64,000 nucleotides of DNA from Lotus japonicus (lineage: Eukaryota; Streptophyta; Magnoliopsida; Fabales; Fabaceae): assembly GCF_012489685.1 (NCBI RefSeq), contig NC_080042.1:12600150-12664149 (forward strand), read 5' to 3'. This document shows, one piece after another, positions 1 through 10,338 of this stretch. Below the pieces are notes generated by a model. That model was not told the origin of the DNA. It made no database searches and saw only the letters and a list, made by a program, of their open reading frames with translations. Numbering within the stretch: position 1 is the first letter of the stretch; each line of letters begins with the position of its first letter. A program made the translations under genes and the position numbers.

Positions 1-1759
1 TCAGGAATAGCACCTAGGATTGCTGCTGATTTGGAAGCAAGTTTCATTTGATTTTTTAATTAGAAATAAATATTTTAATGATTTAAATTCAAAATGTGAT
101 ACCTTCTTACTTTATGAAGTGCTTTTTTATGCCGAAGAACAGACTCTGGTTGCAGTGAAAATAAAATTTGCATATGATGTTAGGTACTGTGTGGAATTTG
201 TGAGTGTGTTTGTGGATAATTTATAAGAAAAGCGGTGGTGATAATGAGGTAGAGAAATCTGAGAGAGATTTTGATGTAAATGGAGATTTTTTTTTCTTAT
301 GAAATTGGACTTTTAATCCTTATTCACACCATTCGAAATTTCAATTATTAATACTATTATTTTCAACACTTATGTCACTGACAAATAATAATTAGGTTCT
401 GATGTAATGTATATTCTTTGTAATGGAGAATTAAGTAGTTGTTTTTAAGAGTCTTTTATATATAATTCAGATGCAAACAGTATGCACCTAGCTATCACTT
501 GAGCACTAGAGCAAGTAAAGGGAGCATACTACGACTGCTTTACTATTCTGAATTTTTTTATCGCAGAAATGCTCCGGTAAGTACAACAAGCTCAAAAGCA
601 GAATAGCATGATGAAACTACTAGATATTATTAATGAACCAAACCTTTAAGTTCCAAACTGTCAAGACCTTCGCTAGAAATTTGTTCTAAAGTACGCCCAT
701 TAGTACTACTATAAGAGCAAAGTAACATGCTTCTTATATTGGGAGATAGACAAAAGCAGAGGTTGCCTTAGTAAGCTTTCTCACCTGGATCAACAGAAAA
801 AGCAATTGAAACTCGATCGATGAAAGTTGGAATGGCAAGGTTTACTCTTAAAGTCTTCGGCAGGAGGAGGATACAAGAGATCGACCTTGAAGCAAGTAAG
901 GTATGGTGGGTGTCATCATCTTTATCGATATTACCCACCAGATAGACTTGAGAAAAGACTTTCAGGCATCCTGAGAGTAAGGAGAAGCTGGATCTAAATG
1001 TATTAGAAAGAGCTTAAAAACTTTTATATATAGGATGCATATTTTACATGACAATACTTCTACATAAAAATAAATGTTAATAAGATTTCATCGGAATTTT
1101 TTTTTGTTACAAGAAAAACATAATATAATATAGTTTGATGTTAATTTTTTACTACATAATAATATAGTCCACTTTAATTTTTTTGTACAAATTATTATAG
1201 GATTTAAATTCTCCTACGGGAAGAAATATATTTTAACAAGAAAGTACCTTCATTAAGTATTAATTAATATATCAAATACAATAACAAATTTCGCGGTACA
1301 TTCTTTTTTTTAAGATTAAAATGTGTTCTGAATGCTTTATTAGTGATTCTTCATATCTATAATTTGTGTTATTGTCTTTAGGCTCATGAAGAATGTGAAA
1401 CGACTTCATGTTGATATGGGTCAAACATAGTTTATTTTATTGTGTAAAAAATGAACTCGCATAATCACGTACATAAAGAATCTTTTCTCTTTTTTTCATT
1501 GTAGATTAAATCAGCTATTGTTTATTAGCCATCATTAAACCACATCCCCTAATATGTTTTGCATAATTTGAGATTTTGTTAACCAATTTTTTTATTAGTT
1601 ATTCAATTGTACAAAGTTTAATCTATGGAACAAGGGTTTTAATTTAACACTTTTTGTCCACTTTGCTCATCATTTCATACTCTTCTATTTCATTCGTTGT
1701 TTATTATCTTTTTAATGATCAATGTATTAATTGACCTATCAAATATAATAAATGTATTC
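1..1759. other. AT-rich stretch without a recognisable gene
   Basis: No supported gene. A 68-codon open frame near the left edge has no family signature and lies in AT-rich sequence, so I treat it as chance. The stretch ends at a Helitron-type 3' terminus and may therefore be the body of a non-autonomous Helitron, but no 5' TC end can be fixed inside the window. Confidence 0.5.
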
Positions 1760-1790
1760 CCCGTGCAACGCGCGGGTAAAAAACACTAGT
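1760..1790 (+). mobile_element. Helitron 3' terminus
   Basis: A 7-bp GC-rich stem (CCCGTGC at 1760-1766 pairing with GCGCGGG at 1770-1776, one G-T wobble) is followed about ten bases later by CTAG (1786-1789) and a T. A hairpin just upstream of CTRR, with insertion before a host T, is the standard Helitron 3' end. The DNA right after it is the tail of a LINE, so this end marks the junction between Helitron and host repeat. The 5' end is not seen and may lie outside the window. Confidence 0.8.
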
Positions 1791-2260
1791 ATTATTGATT
1801 AAAAGAACCTCAAGAATACAAAAGAAAAGAGGAGCAACAAGAAACCCCCTCCATGGCCATTAAGCTTTGATTGTGAGCCTCATTAAAACCTTACTAGGAA
1901 AACCCAATGGGAAAAACCTAATGAAGGAAAAAGAGTGCCCACAAACTCAAAAAGACCAAATCAATAAAGCGTAAAAACTCCCAACTATCAGCCAAGTCAA
2001 AGCCATAAGACGCACCACAATTGTTTGCTTGGCAGCAAAACAGATACACAACCCACACAGACCAGGCCACAAAACATTCTTCAGCACCTTGAAAACTAAT
2101 GCAAATCTTCAGTTATTCTTAGCTATCATAACAAAACAAAGAATTTAGCACATAAACTCTCCCCTTGTAATATAAGTCACGCACATGCCTCACCACCTTA
2201 TACCATACAATGACCAACCACCCACTAACACCTCAAAAAAATCCGTATGTTATGTTCCCC
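1791..2260 (-). mobile_element. LINE 3'-end fragment (minus strand)
   Basis: Read on the minus strand, the sequence at about 1865-1935 carries the characteristic plant LINE tail TTTTTCCCATTGGGTTTTCC, followed by TAGTAAGGTTTTAATGAGGC. This tail recurs on the plus strand at about 5625-5670 in the LINE described below. The more distal part (2040-2240) also resembles the 3' untranslated part of that LINE. The fragment is cut at its 3' side by the Helitron terminus at 1789. No coding capacity remains. The right limit is approximate. Confidence 0.65.
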
Positions 2261-2601
2261 ACAAGAAGTCCATGAGAAGAAAGTTAAAAAAAGTTGATGA
2301 TTAACCAAAAACAAAAAAATTGATGATGCTCCTGAGATTCAAGATTTAGTAATATGAAATACATTTTCAAAAAAAATTCTCAAATAATATTTAGATTTCT
2401 TCCGTCATTGAATACTAAGTTAATTGTTCTATTTGTAAATAATCGTTAAATTAAATCTCTATCACTAAGATTTTTTTCTAAATTTCAAATAAAACGCCAT
2501 ATTGTTAGATAAGATATGTTAAATTATTATATAGATTAGATAAATTAAAGCATATATATAACTAATAATGTGAACACCTAATATTTTTTTTTCTGACATT
2601 A

Positions 2602-2602
2602 C

Positions 2603-2640
<38 letters not shown>

Positions 2641-2657
2641 GTGTTATTATTATTATT
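2602..2657. repeat. (ATT)n microsatellite
   Basis: A nearly uninterrupted run of ATT trinucleotides lies in otherwise AT-rich DNA. The stretch 2261-2601 to its left holds nothing recognisable. Confidence 0.9.
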
Positions 2658-2681
2658 TTAATTTTTAACCTGTATTATTAC

Positions 2682-2864
2682 AAAATTCAATAATTAATAA
2701 AATCAAAAGAATAGATAAATTTTAAAAAAGAAAAATATTAATTAAAAAAAAGGCAATAAGGGAAATAAAATTCAATAATTAATAAAATCCGAAAATTAAA
2801 AAAATCAGAAGATTAGATAAATTTAAAAAAATAAAAAACATTAATTAAAAAATAGGCAATAAGG
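2682..2864. repeat. tandem AT-rich duplication forming the LINE target
   Basis: A unit starting AAAATTCAATAATTAATAAA and ending GGCAATAAGGGAAATA occurs at 2682-2766 and again, with a small expansion, at 2767-2864. The second unit is cut by the LINE insertion; its last bases continue at 5808 after the LINE. The repeat therefore predates the LINE. Confidence 0.75.
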
Positions 2865-2903
2865 CTTTTTAAATGTTATTTTCCTCCATCGGCATGTGAT
2901 GGG

Positions 2904-5086
2904 ATGAGCTCCGCTAGGGCTCCGCCTTCGCAACCGTCGGCGAGGCGTTTTCAAACAAGAGAGGATGTGCATACAAAGGGGATGTGTAGGAGGGAGGATC
3001 AGAGTAGAGTGCAACATGGTGTAGGCAGATCTGGAGGTTCCTTTTCAGTTTTTATTGATGGCTTAAGTGATGGGGTCACGAAGGATATGGTGACAGCGAT
3101 TTTTGCTAAACTGGTGTGTTGACGGATGTCTTCGTGCAGTTTAAACGCCGGGAAGGAAGGCGATTCAGGTTTGGATTTGTCCGGTTTCAGAAGGATATGG
3201 ATGCGAGGCGTGCTATAAGGATGTTCAACGACATAAAATTCAGAGGAGCCTTTCTTACTGTTAAGAGGGCGCGGTATCAAGTCAATCGGGGCTTCGCGAC
3301 GGCCCCTTTGTGCAATGATTCGCGTTTGAAGTTTGCTGTAAGAGGCAAGGTGTGGAAGCCGAAGGTGGTGGTGCAGAAGGACACGCAAATGAGAATGGAA
3401 GATGAGTTAAATTCAAATGTAAGTTATTCCTTGGATGAGGAGGATGTTGAGTGGGTGAATAGGTGTGCGTGTGCCACTATGCACGGTGTTCAGTCCATGG
3501 AAGCTGTGTGGGAGAAGTTGAAGATGTTCGGGTTAGTTAATATGAAGCTTAAAGTGATGGGTGCGCGAGAGGTGCTTCTAGAATTTGAGTCGAATACAGA
3601 AATGCAGGCAACGCTCTCTGAAGCAAAGGCGGTTCTGGATGAGATTTTTGAGTGGTTTGGGCCTTGTTCGAAACTAATGGTGGGAAAATCTCAATTGGTG
3701 TGGGTGAGAGTTTGGAGAGTACCGGTCGGAGCATGGAATCATTCTTTCTTTGTGGCAATTGGAAATACGCTTGGCCATTTTGTATGCGTCGATGGCATCA
3801 CTGCCAAAAAGGAGAGGCTCGACTTTGGGAGGCTCTTGGTAATCACGGCGAAACCGCTCATTGAACAGCATATTGTAGTGGCAAAGATTGATGGAGAATG
3901 TTGTGAAGTGATGGTAGAGAAAGAGATGTCAATATACCAAGATTGGTCGGGCTTGAGACAGGAAGTAAAGAACCTCAAGAAGGCAGATTCATCAGATTCT
4001 GAGGATCAGATATCAGAGATGGGGATGGAAGATCAGGGCCTGATAAAGATGGTTGAGGAAGTTCCGGCGGGCAAACATGCGGTGGCAGCAGCGGAGGCGC
4101 CATTTTCGGTGGTGGAAGCGTTACAACACTTGAAAGATGTTGGTTACGGGGTGCAGGAGTTAATGACATTAAAGGTTTTTCAAATTTTAAGAGAAACGGA
4201 AGAAAAGTTGGAAAAGATTCAGGGACATGCGTTTCTGGAGGGGTCCAATGGTGATTTAAAAGATTTGAATGGAGGGGAGTGTTTTGAATCAGGTGTGGAA
4301 AAAAGTTTCAATGAAATTAAGGGATTGGGTGGGGCTACTAACGTATGTTATGGGGAAGAATGTCAAAGTGCACAATATGGAATAGTTTGGCAAAATCCAA
4401 TATTTATGGAGACTGGGCCCACGGGTGCAAAGGATTTTCAGATGAAAAATAATAGTTTGTTGGAGGGTGAAGATGGCTTTCAAGTGGTGCACGTGAATAG
4501 GAAGGAAGTGGAACATTGTGATCTGTCGGTCCAAAATAAATGGACAAAAAAAACGTTATCGATGAGGGCATTAGAGGGGGTAGCGAGATCCAAGGCTTCT
4601 ATGGAATTGCCAACTGTGGTTGAATCAATTACGGCGGAAAATAAAAAATTAGTGGGGACACGCGATTTGGAGGTCATTGGTGATCAGGAAAATGGCATGG
4701 AGGGTATTTTGGACAAAAGGAGTGTGCAGAGTGTGGCCGTAGAGGAGGATCAAGATATTTTATTGGCGGACCTGCGAACTGCCAATAGGGAGAGAAAAAA
4801 GTATTCAAGGAAAAAACAGAATAACAAAAGGGTGGGGGACCAAGAGGGGAAGTCAAAGGGGAAGAGAGGGAGACCAAAGGGTAGTAAAAATAAGCCTAAA
4901 GGGGTGTTGGTAGCAGATGTCAACTGGTCTGTAGGTGCTGATTGCATGATGGACTTAGAAACCAGGACTAACGAGACTTGGTTGTTGAGGAAGGAGTTGG
5001 GTTTGGTGTACAAAGGTGATGAGGAGGTGGCTGTTCAGGGTCTTCGAGAACAAATAAAAAACAACCATCCGTCTCTGTTCGAGTGA
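2904..5086 (+). pseudogene. LINE ORF1 (RRM and DUF4283-like nucleic-acid-binding protein), frameshifted
   Basis: ORF1 of plant L1 elements encodes an RNA-binding protein that coats the element transcript. The first 70 codons (from ATG 2904) contain the RNP2-like motif VFIDGL. The frame then shifts by one base near 3112-3118, and a 650-codon frame continues with the RNP1-like motif RFGFVRF. Together these mark one RRM split by a single-base lesion. After the RRM comes a DUF4283-like segment with WVRVWRVPVGAWN (about residues 190-260 of the long frame). A hydrophilic middle and a basic C-terminus (KGKRGRPKGSKNKPKG) follow. There is no CCHC knuckle. Apart from the frameshift the reading frame is remarkably open. 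Confidence 0.8.
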
Positions 5087-5096
5087 TGACTTGGGG

Positions 5097-5375
5097 ATGG
5101 TGTCTCTATGGATTTCTTGGAACGTCTGTGGCTTGGGGTGAAAGGCAAAAATATTTAAAATCGAGTGCTGCAAGTAAAATCGAGTGTTCTATTGCTCCAG
5201 GAAAATAACTGGATGTGTCGCGGGAGAAGCAACTGGGGAGCTGGGCAAGGATCATAAGTTGTTATTTTCGGTTGTATCGGCGATTGGCACGGCGGGTGGG
5301 TCAGTGTCTTTGTGGAAGGATAGCGAATTTTTAGTGACAAGAGTGTGCAGGCGGAGGCATGGTTTGTTGCGGTGA
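5097..5375 (+). pseudogene. LINE ORF2 5' remnant (endonuclease start)
   Basis: Shortly after the ORF1 stop, a frame begins with LWISWNVCGLG, which matches the SWNxRGLG opening of the plant LINE AP-type endonuclease, but it meets a stop after 14 codons. A second short frame contains GTAGGSVSLWKDSEF, corresponding to the GRSGGL.LLW block of the same endonuclease. The catalytic remainder, the reverse transcriptase and the C-terminal knuckle are all missing before the 3' tail that begins near 5460. It cannot mobilise itself. Confidence 0.65.
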
Positions 5376-5807
5376 TGGTTTCAAGGCATGAAGGGGGCTT
5401 CCAAGTTTTGTTGTGTTGCAGGTGCTTCGTGGGAAGGCATGATAGTGGATTTTGTTGTTAAGGCTCATGTATTGTTTCGGTACTGATGTGTTTTAAAATT
5501 TAGGATATGTGAGGTGGTTTTGTGTGCTTTAGTTATTGCTAGTTTGTTTTTGTTGTTGGGTGGAAGGTTTTTTGGATTTGGTTTGTTGACATGCTTGTGA
5601 TCGTGGTACTCTTTTTCCTTCACTAGGGTTTTTCCCATTTGGTTTTTCCTAGTAAAGTTTTAACGAGGCTCATTCACTTGTTGTGTTCATCAATTGAGAG
5701 GTTTTGGGTTTAGGTTCTACTTCCGTGAGAGGTCTGTTCTCGGGAAGTTCTTGTTCTTTTTATCAATAAATTTCTGCTTTCAAAAAAAAAAAAAATAGGC
5801 AATAAGG

Positions 5808-6729
5808 GAAATAATCAAGAGATAGATGCTAGGAAATTTCTGTGTCAAAATCTCACCGAAAAGAGGAAATGTCTCAATAAATCAAGCATTAAGGACTAAT
5901 TGCAATCACAATCACAATTAAATCAAAATCAAATAATGAGAGAATCACAAGATGCAAGGAAAAATATTTAAACACAGAAGGTTTTAAATAGAGAATTGCT
6001 CATTGAGAGTGGAGGATATTCACAGCCGTCACCTTCACCTCTTATATGTTCTTTCTTTTCCACACAAATCAATACACAGTACCATGCATCTTTTTAAGGG
6101 TACACGTCTGAGCCGAGAGAGTTGCTGTTTTAGTTCCAGACACGCAGTGGTGAGGAGAAGAAGATGTTGATTTGGCTGGATCATGTAACAAAACAAAGAA
6201 AAGAGCAAGGCGCAAGGAAAGGTATTTTTATTTTTGCTCTGCTAATTAAATTGTTTGCTAAACTTGCATACATGTCATGTAGCCGTAATTTGAAATCACT
6301 AAGAAGAAGAACACACAACAGCTATTGTAAACAGATAACATAATCATAATAAATTTGTTCTTCAAATCTTATACAAGAAACAAAATTCAATTTGGAAAAA
6401 CCTCTATTCTTCAAATTAACTCTCTGAAACTATCTTCCTCTCTTCTCCTTCTTTTCCTCGTTTTTTCTTCTCTCTGAAACCTTTATTCTGCTATTCCCTT
6501 ATTTTTCCTCTTATTTTTGCTATTATACATTAATTAGGTTATTTAATCAAATAATAATAGAAACATAAGGACTGAGGAAAACAACTTTCAAATTAAAACA
6601 AGCCTTTCCCTGTATCGTAATCATATTTATATATTATGAATGTGTCAGTGTGTACGTATGTATAGTTTGATTATGCATGACTGATTATCATATTTTGAGT
6701 TCTAGGTACATAGCTTGTTTGATCTCTAG
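5808..6729. other. AT-rich spacer without gene
   Basis: Sequence between the LINE target duplication and the long inverted repeat. No open frame, repeat terminus or RNA gene is recognisable. A pyrimidine-rich patch (about 6420-6510) is present but carries no interpretable signal. Confidence 0.5.
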
Positions 6730-7665
6730 CTGTTCCTCTTCACGATCATAATTATGTTTTTATTTGCATCTTTGTTTTGTGAAGGACTTTTATTATTGTA
6801 GATATTAATCATAAGAGATATTGTTATCCTTGTCACTCATTATCATGTCAAGGCTGATACTTTTAACATATAGTTAAAAGCTATGTTCTATAATGCATAT
6901 GATTTAATTTTGGTAGAGGATTTCATGTATTTTTGTGTATGAACATCGGGAGAAAACTCCAACCCAGTACGTAATCCCTTATGCTTCATGATGGAACTAG
7001 ATAGGAAGACACTTGGAAAAATGTGGTATATATTGATGAGATGATGTTCGGGGATCATTGAAAGTAATTTGCAAATTAATGTTTATTCTTTAAATGTGAA
7101 ACATTTTTTTTAGTTCTTCTTCAAACACGCTGAACATGATTGTAGATAATAGTTTAAGGTTGATGTCGTTCTTTCTTGGAAAGAACTATAAATGCATTTT
7201 ATTCTTTCCATGTTTATTATGTATCTCAACCTTAAACTGTGATCTTTAATCATGTGAATTATATCCGAAGAAAAAGACAAACATGTTCCACATCCAAAGA
7301 ATAAAACTCGCGAATTCCTTCCAATGGTCTCCTAATATCATAATGTCAAGACCACGTTTTTTTCCAAGACACTTCCCATCTAGCACCATCAGGAACTACA
7401 AGGATTACTTGGTTTGAGATTCCTTCCCAATGTTCACTCACAAATTTCCTAGTAATCCTCTACAAGAATTAACTTATTGCTAGTATAAATTATGGAACAT
7501 AGCTTTCAACTATATTTGTGAGTGTTGACCCTTAACATATCAATATTGACAAGAAAAACAAGAACTTTTATGATTAATTTCCATAATAGGAAGTCCTATA
7601 AAAAATAAAGATGCAAATAAATACGTGAATAATATGATCATGATCAAGATGAACATAGTGTTAAA
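6730..7665. repeat. long imperfect inverted repeat (fold-back)
   Basis: The two halves align as reverse complements over roughly 460 bases each, with the axis near 7193. Matching blocks include AGTTTAAGGTTGA (7149-7161) with its complement (7226-7238). Others are the GGAAGACACTTGGAAAAA region near 7001-7020 with its complement near 7365-7382, and TTATTTGCATCTTTGTTTT near 6760 with its complement near 7605. Arms differ at many positions, so the duplication is old. No target duplication or known terminal motif is visible. The right arm stops about 15 bases before a Helitron 3' end. It could be a fold-back transposon or a hairpin-RNA precursor. Confidence 0.75.
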
Positions 7666-7681
7666 TAATATAAGTTTATTA

Positions 7682-7710
7682 CTAGTCATTTTCACCCGTG
7701 CGTGGCACGG
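7682..7710 (-). mobile_element. Helitron 3' terminus (minus strand)
   Basis: On the minus strand a perfect 6-bp stem (CCGTGC/GCACGG, plus-strand 7696-7701 and 7705-7710) precedes CTAG (7682-7685) and a host T. This matches the Helitron 3' end at 1789 in design and base composition. The element lies to the right. About 1.1 kb inside it is a minus-strand Helitron helicase C-terminus, so terminus and gene fit one element. Confidence 0.82.
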
Positions 7711-8271
7711 CGATTAAGTTTATTGTGTAGATATATCTGTAGAATATCAAATAACAGAAAATAAGTTCAAACATGTATGTGAATAGACCAACGTAAAATT
7801 GTTAAATAGAATTCGTTGTATGACCTACCGATGTCAACACATGAACAATATTATAAATCCAAGTTTTTACGGAATGCGTTGAAAAAAACAAAAAAATTAA
7901 AAAATCACAAAAATGTCAACAACATGATCGCTTAGTAGAACTTGCTGTCCATGTTCAGTTATAATGACTTCAGACTTGAAGTTGAATTTTCCTACCAATT
8001 CAATATTTGAGCCTCATAACTTACAATGGAAAAAGTAGATATTAGAGTAATAATTAGTAAGCAAAACAAAGATGAAGTTGATATATCATTTGAAAATAAA
8101 AAACAAACCTTATAGCAACGGAATTATCCTTCAAGTTCAGGAATGGCCAATAAGCTGCTTGACATTTATTTATACTGTCAACAAATAAAATAAAGACATA
8201 TCAGATTTGGTATTTAAAAAAATATAAACTCAACAAAATTGTAGTAAAAAACAACACTTACATATCAAATA

Positions 8272-8804
8272 GGCTTAATTGCAACTTTGGTCCCCGACGT
8301 TTACCAATGCCACGATTTTGGTCCCCCACCTAATTTAATTACATGGATGGTCCCCGACGTTGTAGGCCGTGTGCAACGTTAGTCCTACCGTTTATTTCTT
8401 AATGGAGGAGGTTTACGTGGACGCCCAGTTGGAGAGAGAAAGGAGGTATGAGAAGAGAGGGAAGCACGTGAGTATCACGTGACCCTTATCTAAACCCATT
8501 ATACCCAAACCCCTGACCTCCCTGGAACGAAGAAGGTAACGCGATTTAGATCCCTAGGGTTTCGGATTTGGGTATAATGAGTTCATATAAGGTTCACGTG
8601 ATACTCACGTGCTTCCCTCTCTCCTCTGATCTCCTTTTTCTTTCCAACTAGACGTCCACGTAAGCCTCATCCATTAAGAAATAAACAGTAGGACTAACGT
8701 TGCACACGACCTACAACGTCGGGGACCATTCATGTAATTAAATTCGGTGGGGGACCAAAATCGTGGCATTGGTAAACGTCGGGGACCAAAGTTGTAATTA
8801 AGCC
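8272..8804. mobile_element. Mutator-like MITE with long terminal inverted repeats
   Basis: The element begins GGCTTAATTGCAACTTTGG and ends with the reverse complement of that, nearly perfectly over about 60 bases. Homology between the two halves continues toward the centre, so the whole 533-bp element can fold back. It is flanked by a perfect 9-bp duplication TATCAAATA (8263-8271 and 8805-8813), the length made by Mutator-like transposases. It has no transposase. It lies just beyond the stop of the Helitron helicase remnant. Each half carries two CACGTG motifs (8465, 8476, 8595, 8606). Confidence 0.92.
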
Positions 8805-8814
8805 TATCAAATAT

Positions 8815-9176
8815 TTTTAAAGACTTCTTGATAGACAACGTTGCAGGTAGTGTTAGAAACTACTCCTTGGTCATCTAGGATTAGTATCTTCAAACCTTTT
8901 CTAGATTTAACTCTTGATAGTGCAACATATAATTACCCATGAGTAAAGACAGGCCTTGGCAAATACAGTCCAATATGAGATAAAGATTATCCCTGAGTTT
9001 TATTTATAGTCATTGCAAAACATAGGGTAACAGGGAATTGTCTGCGCTGGAATTTGAATGGAATGTCAGAATTTGATGGAGTTAAGCTCATCCTTGGAAT
9101 AAAGGTTGTTTCCCCCATCGTGTTTCCGTTTAGAACAGTAGCAACAATTATATATTTAGTCAAAGCGTTGGCTATC
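8815..9176 (-). pseudogene. Helitron PIF1-type helicase, C-terminal fragment
   Basis: Minus-strand translation gives the last block of plant Helitron helicases: FIPRMSLTPSN, then FQRRQFPVTLCFAMTINKTQG, then (after a stop) LYLPRPVFTHG, and after a second stop LYVALSRVKSRKGLKIL. These are helicase motifs V and VI of the SF1 PIF1 family, which unwinds DNA during rolling-circle transposition. Two stops replace glutamine codons of the GQSL and GQLYVALSR motifs, consistent with C-to-T decay. The upstream two thirds of the helicase and the Rep domain are absent here. The fragment is fused directly to B3-gene sequence at 9176. Confidence 0.85.
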
Positions 9177-9384
9177 TGGAATGTTGAGTGCTTTCCTTCT
9201 GTCATATAAAATGCCATCACATAAAAGTGACCAGGACTTTCTCCAAACTTCTTGTGGTCGGGAAGATAGGACTTTCTCCAGACCCTCTCTGCAAAAGAGA
9301 GATGTTTCATCATCAATCTTTATTCTTGTTGTAATTGGATAACAAATATGCGAACCATGAACGTGCAACTTCCACATGCTAGCT

Positions 9385-10216
9385 TAACTAACATGAACAG
9401 TCCTGGCTTGTGGATTTGTAAACTTGAAGGTAATCTCCCGAAACGGCTGGACATTATTAAGATCGCAGAAGCTTCTCCAACCACTGCCTATCTTCGCATA
9501 CTTCTTACTTCGAGGAATGATGACATTACACTTTACATTTGAACCGGAGCTCCCAATGAAAATCCAACTTTGAACACCCGCTTGAATAAGGTACTGCTTA
9601 ACCCTTTTAGGAGCATGCTACATGTAACGGAAAAAGAATGGAAGTTAATATATTAACAAAAAGGAATTCGTGCAAACTGTCCAAGTAAGATAAATATATT
9701 TGAATGTAACTTTAAACACACCAGCATGTACCGCTTAGCTTGACATGTGCTAAGGGTGTGAGTCCATATTATTTCATATTGACCATTGAATTCTGGACTG
9801 ATGACGGGCTCAGGATTTGGCCCTTCATTCTGATGAAGGGGTAACACCTCGTCTGCAATAGGCCCCTCTTGAGGAACGTCGACAACTCGAACATCATTCA
9901 TGCCAGGATTGTCAACATGCAAAGGGCTTTTCAGTTGTTCAGTGTTGGGATAGAGAACTTCTTTATCCATATAATCTTTAACCTGGAAATGGAAGACAGA
10001 GTCACCAACAAACCGAAGATCGAAAAGACATTCTTCTTCAATCTGGTAGAAGTCATGCAACGCATAAAATCCGTCTTCCAGTTTAGGATCCGAAGGATTC
10101 ATGTTGTATACAACAACATGAGTATTCCCAACAGGGTCGATCAACGTCCATTGGTCACTAAGCTCATCCTTGAAATCACGCACAAAAGATTTTGAAATAA
10201 CTCTGTGACGCTGCAT
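9385..10216 (-). pseudogene. B3 DNA-binding domain gene fragment, left palindrome arm
   Basis: The first exon-like frame (10216 down to about 9770) encodes a plant B3-type domain: KSFVRDFKDELSDQWTLIDP, then VYNMNPSDPKL, DGFYALHDFYQIEEE and FRFVGDSVFHFQV-like residues. A linker and an intron-like gap follow. A second frame (about 9622 down to 9385) encodes another B3-like segment with YLIQAGVQSWIF, GSGWRSFCDLNNVQPF and ITFKFTNPQA. Two tandem B3 domains are typical of plant REM-type DNA-binding proteins. Further downstream, sequence common to both arms runs into helicase sequence at 9176. The copy lacks an N-terminus and has no intact single frame. The family assignment is by motif recognition only. 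Confidence 0.6.
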
Positions 10217-10338
10217 AAGTAAAATAAAAGAGATGGTTAAATATTTAGATCCGATAAGGGAAGAGAATCACGCACAAAAGAATGAATTTCTCTTCCCTTA
10301 TCGTATCTAAATATTTAATCATCTCTTTTATTTTACTT

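Larger units (their letters stand above)
2865..5793 (+). mobile_element. L1-type LINE, internally deleted, with target-site duplication
   Basis: The element is bounded by a 14-bp direct repeat (AATAGGCAATAAGG at 2851-2864 and 5794-5807) and ends in a run of A, as expected of target-primed reverse transcription. It contains an RRM-type ORF1, the first part of an ORF2 endonuclease and a typical plant LINE 3' untranslated tail. At 2.9 kb it is about half the usual 6 kb, because nearly all of ORF2, including the reverse transcriptase, is missing. Both ends are present, so this is an internal deletion and not the usual 5' truncation. Confidence 0.88.

Noticed and set aside
20..226. 68-codon frame at the left edge
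   Set aside because: AT-driven chance frame without motif, start context or conservation.
3116..5086. The 656-codon frame as a host RNA-binding protein gene
   Set aside because: RRM plus DUF4283-like layout, the ORF2 endonuclease remnant just downstream, LINE tail, poly-A and target duplication all show it is LINE ORF1.
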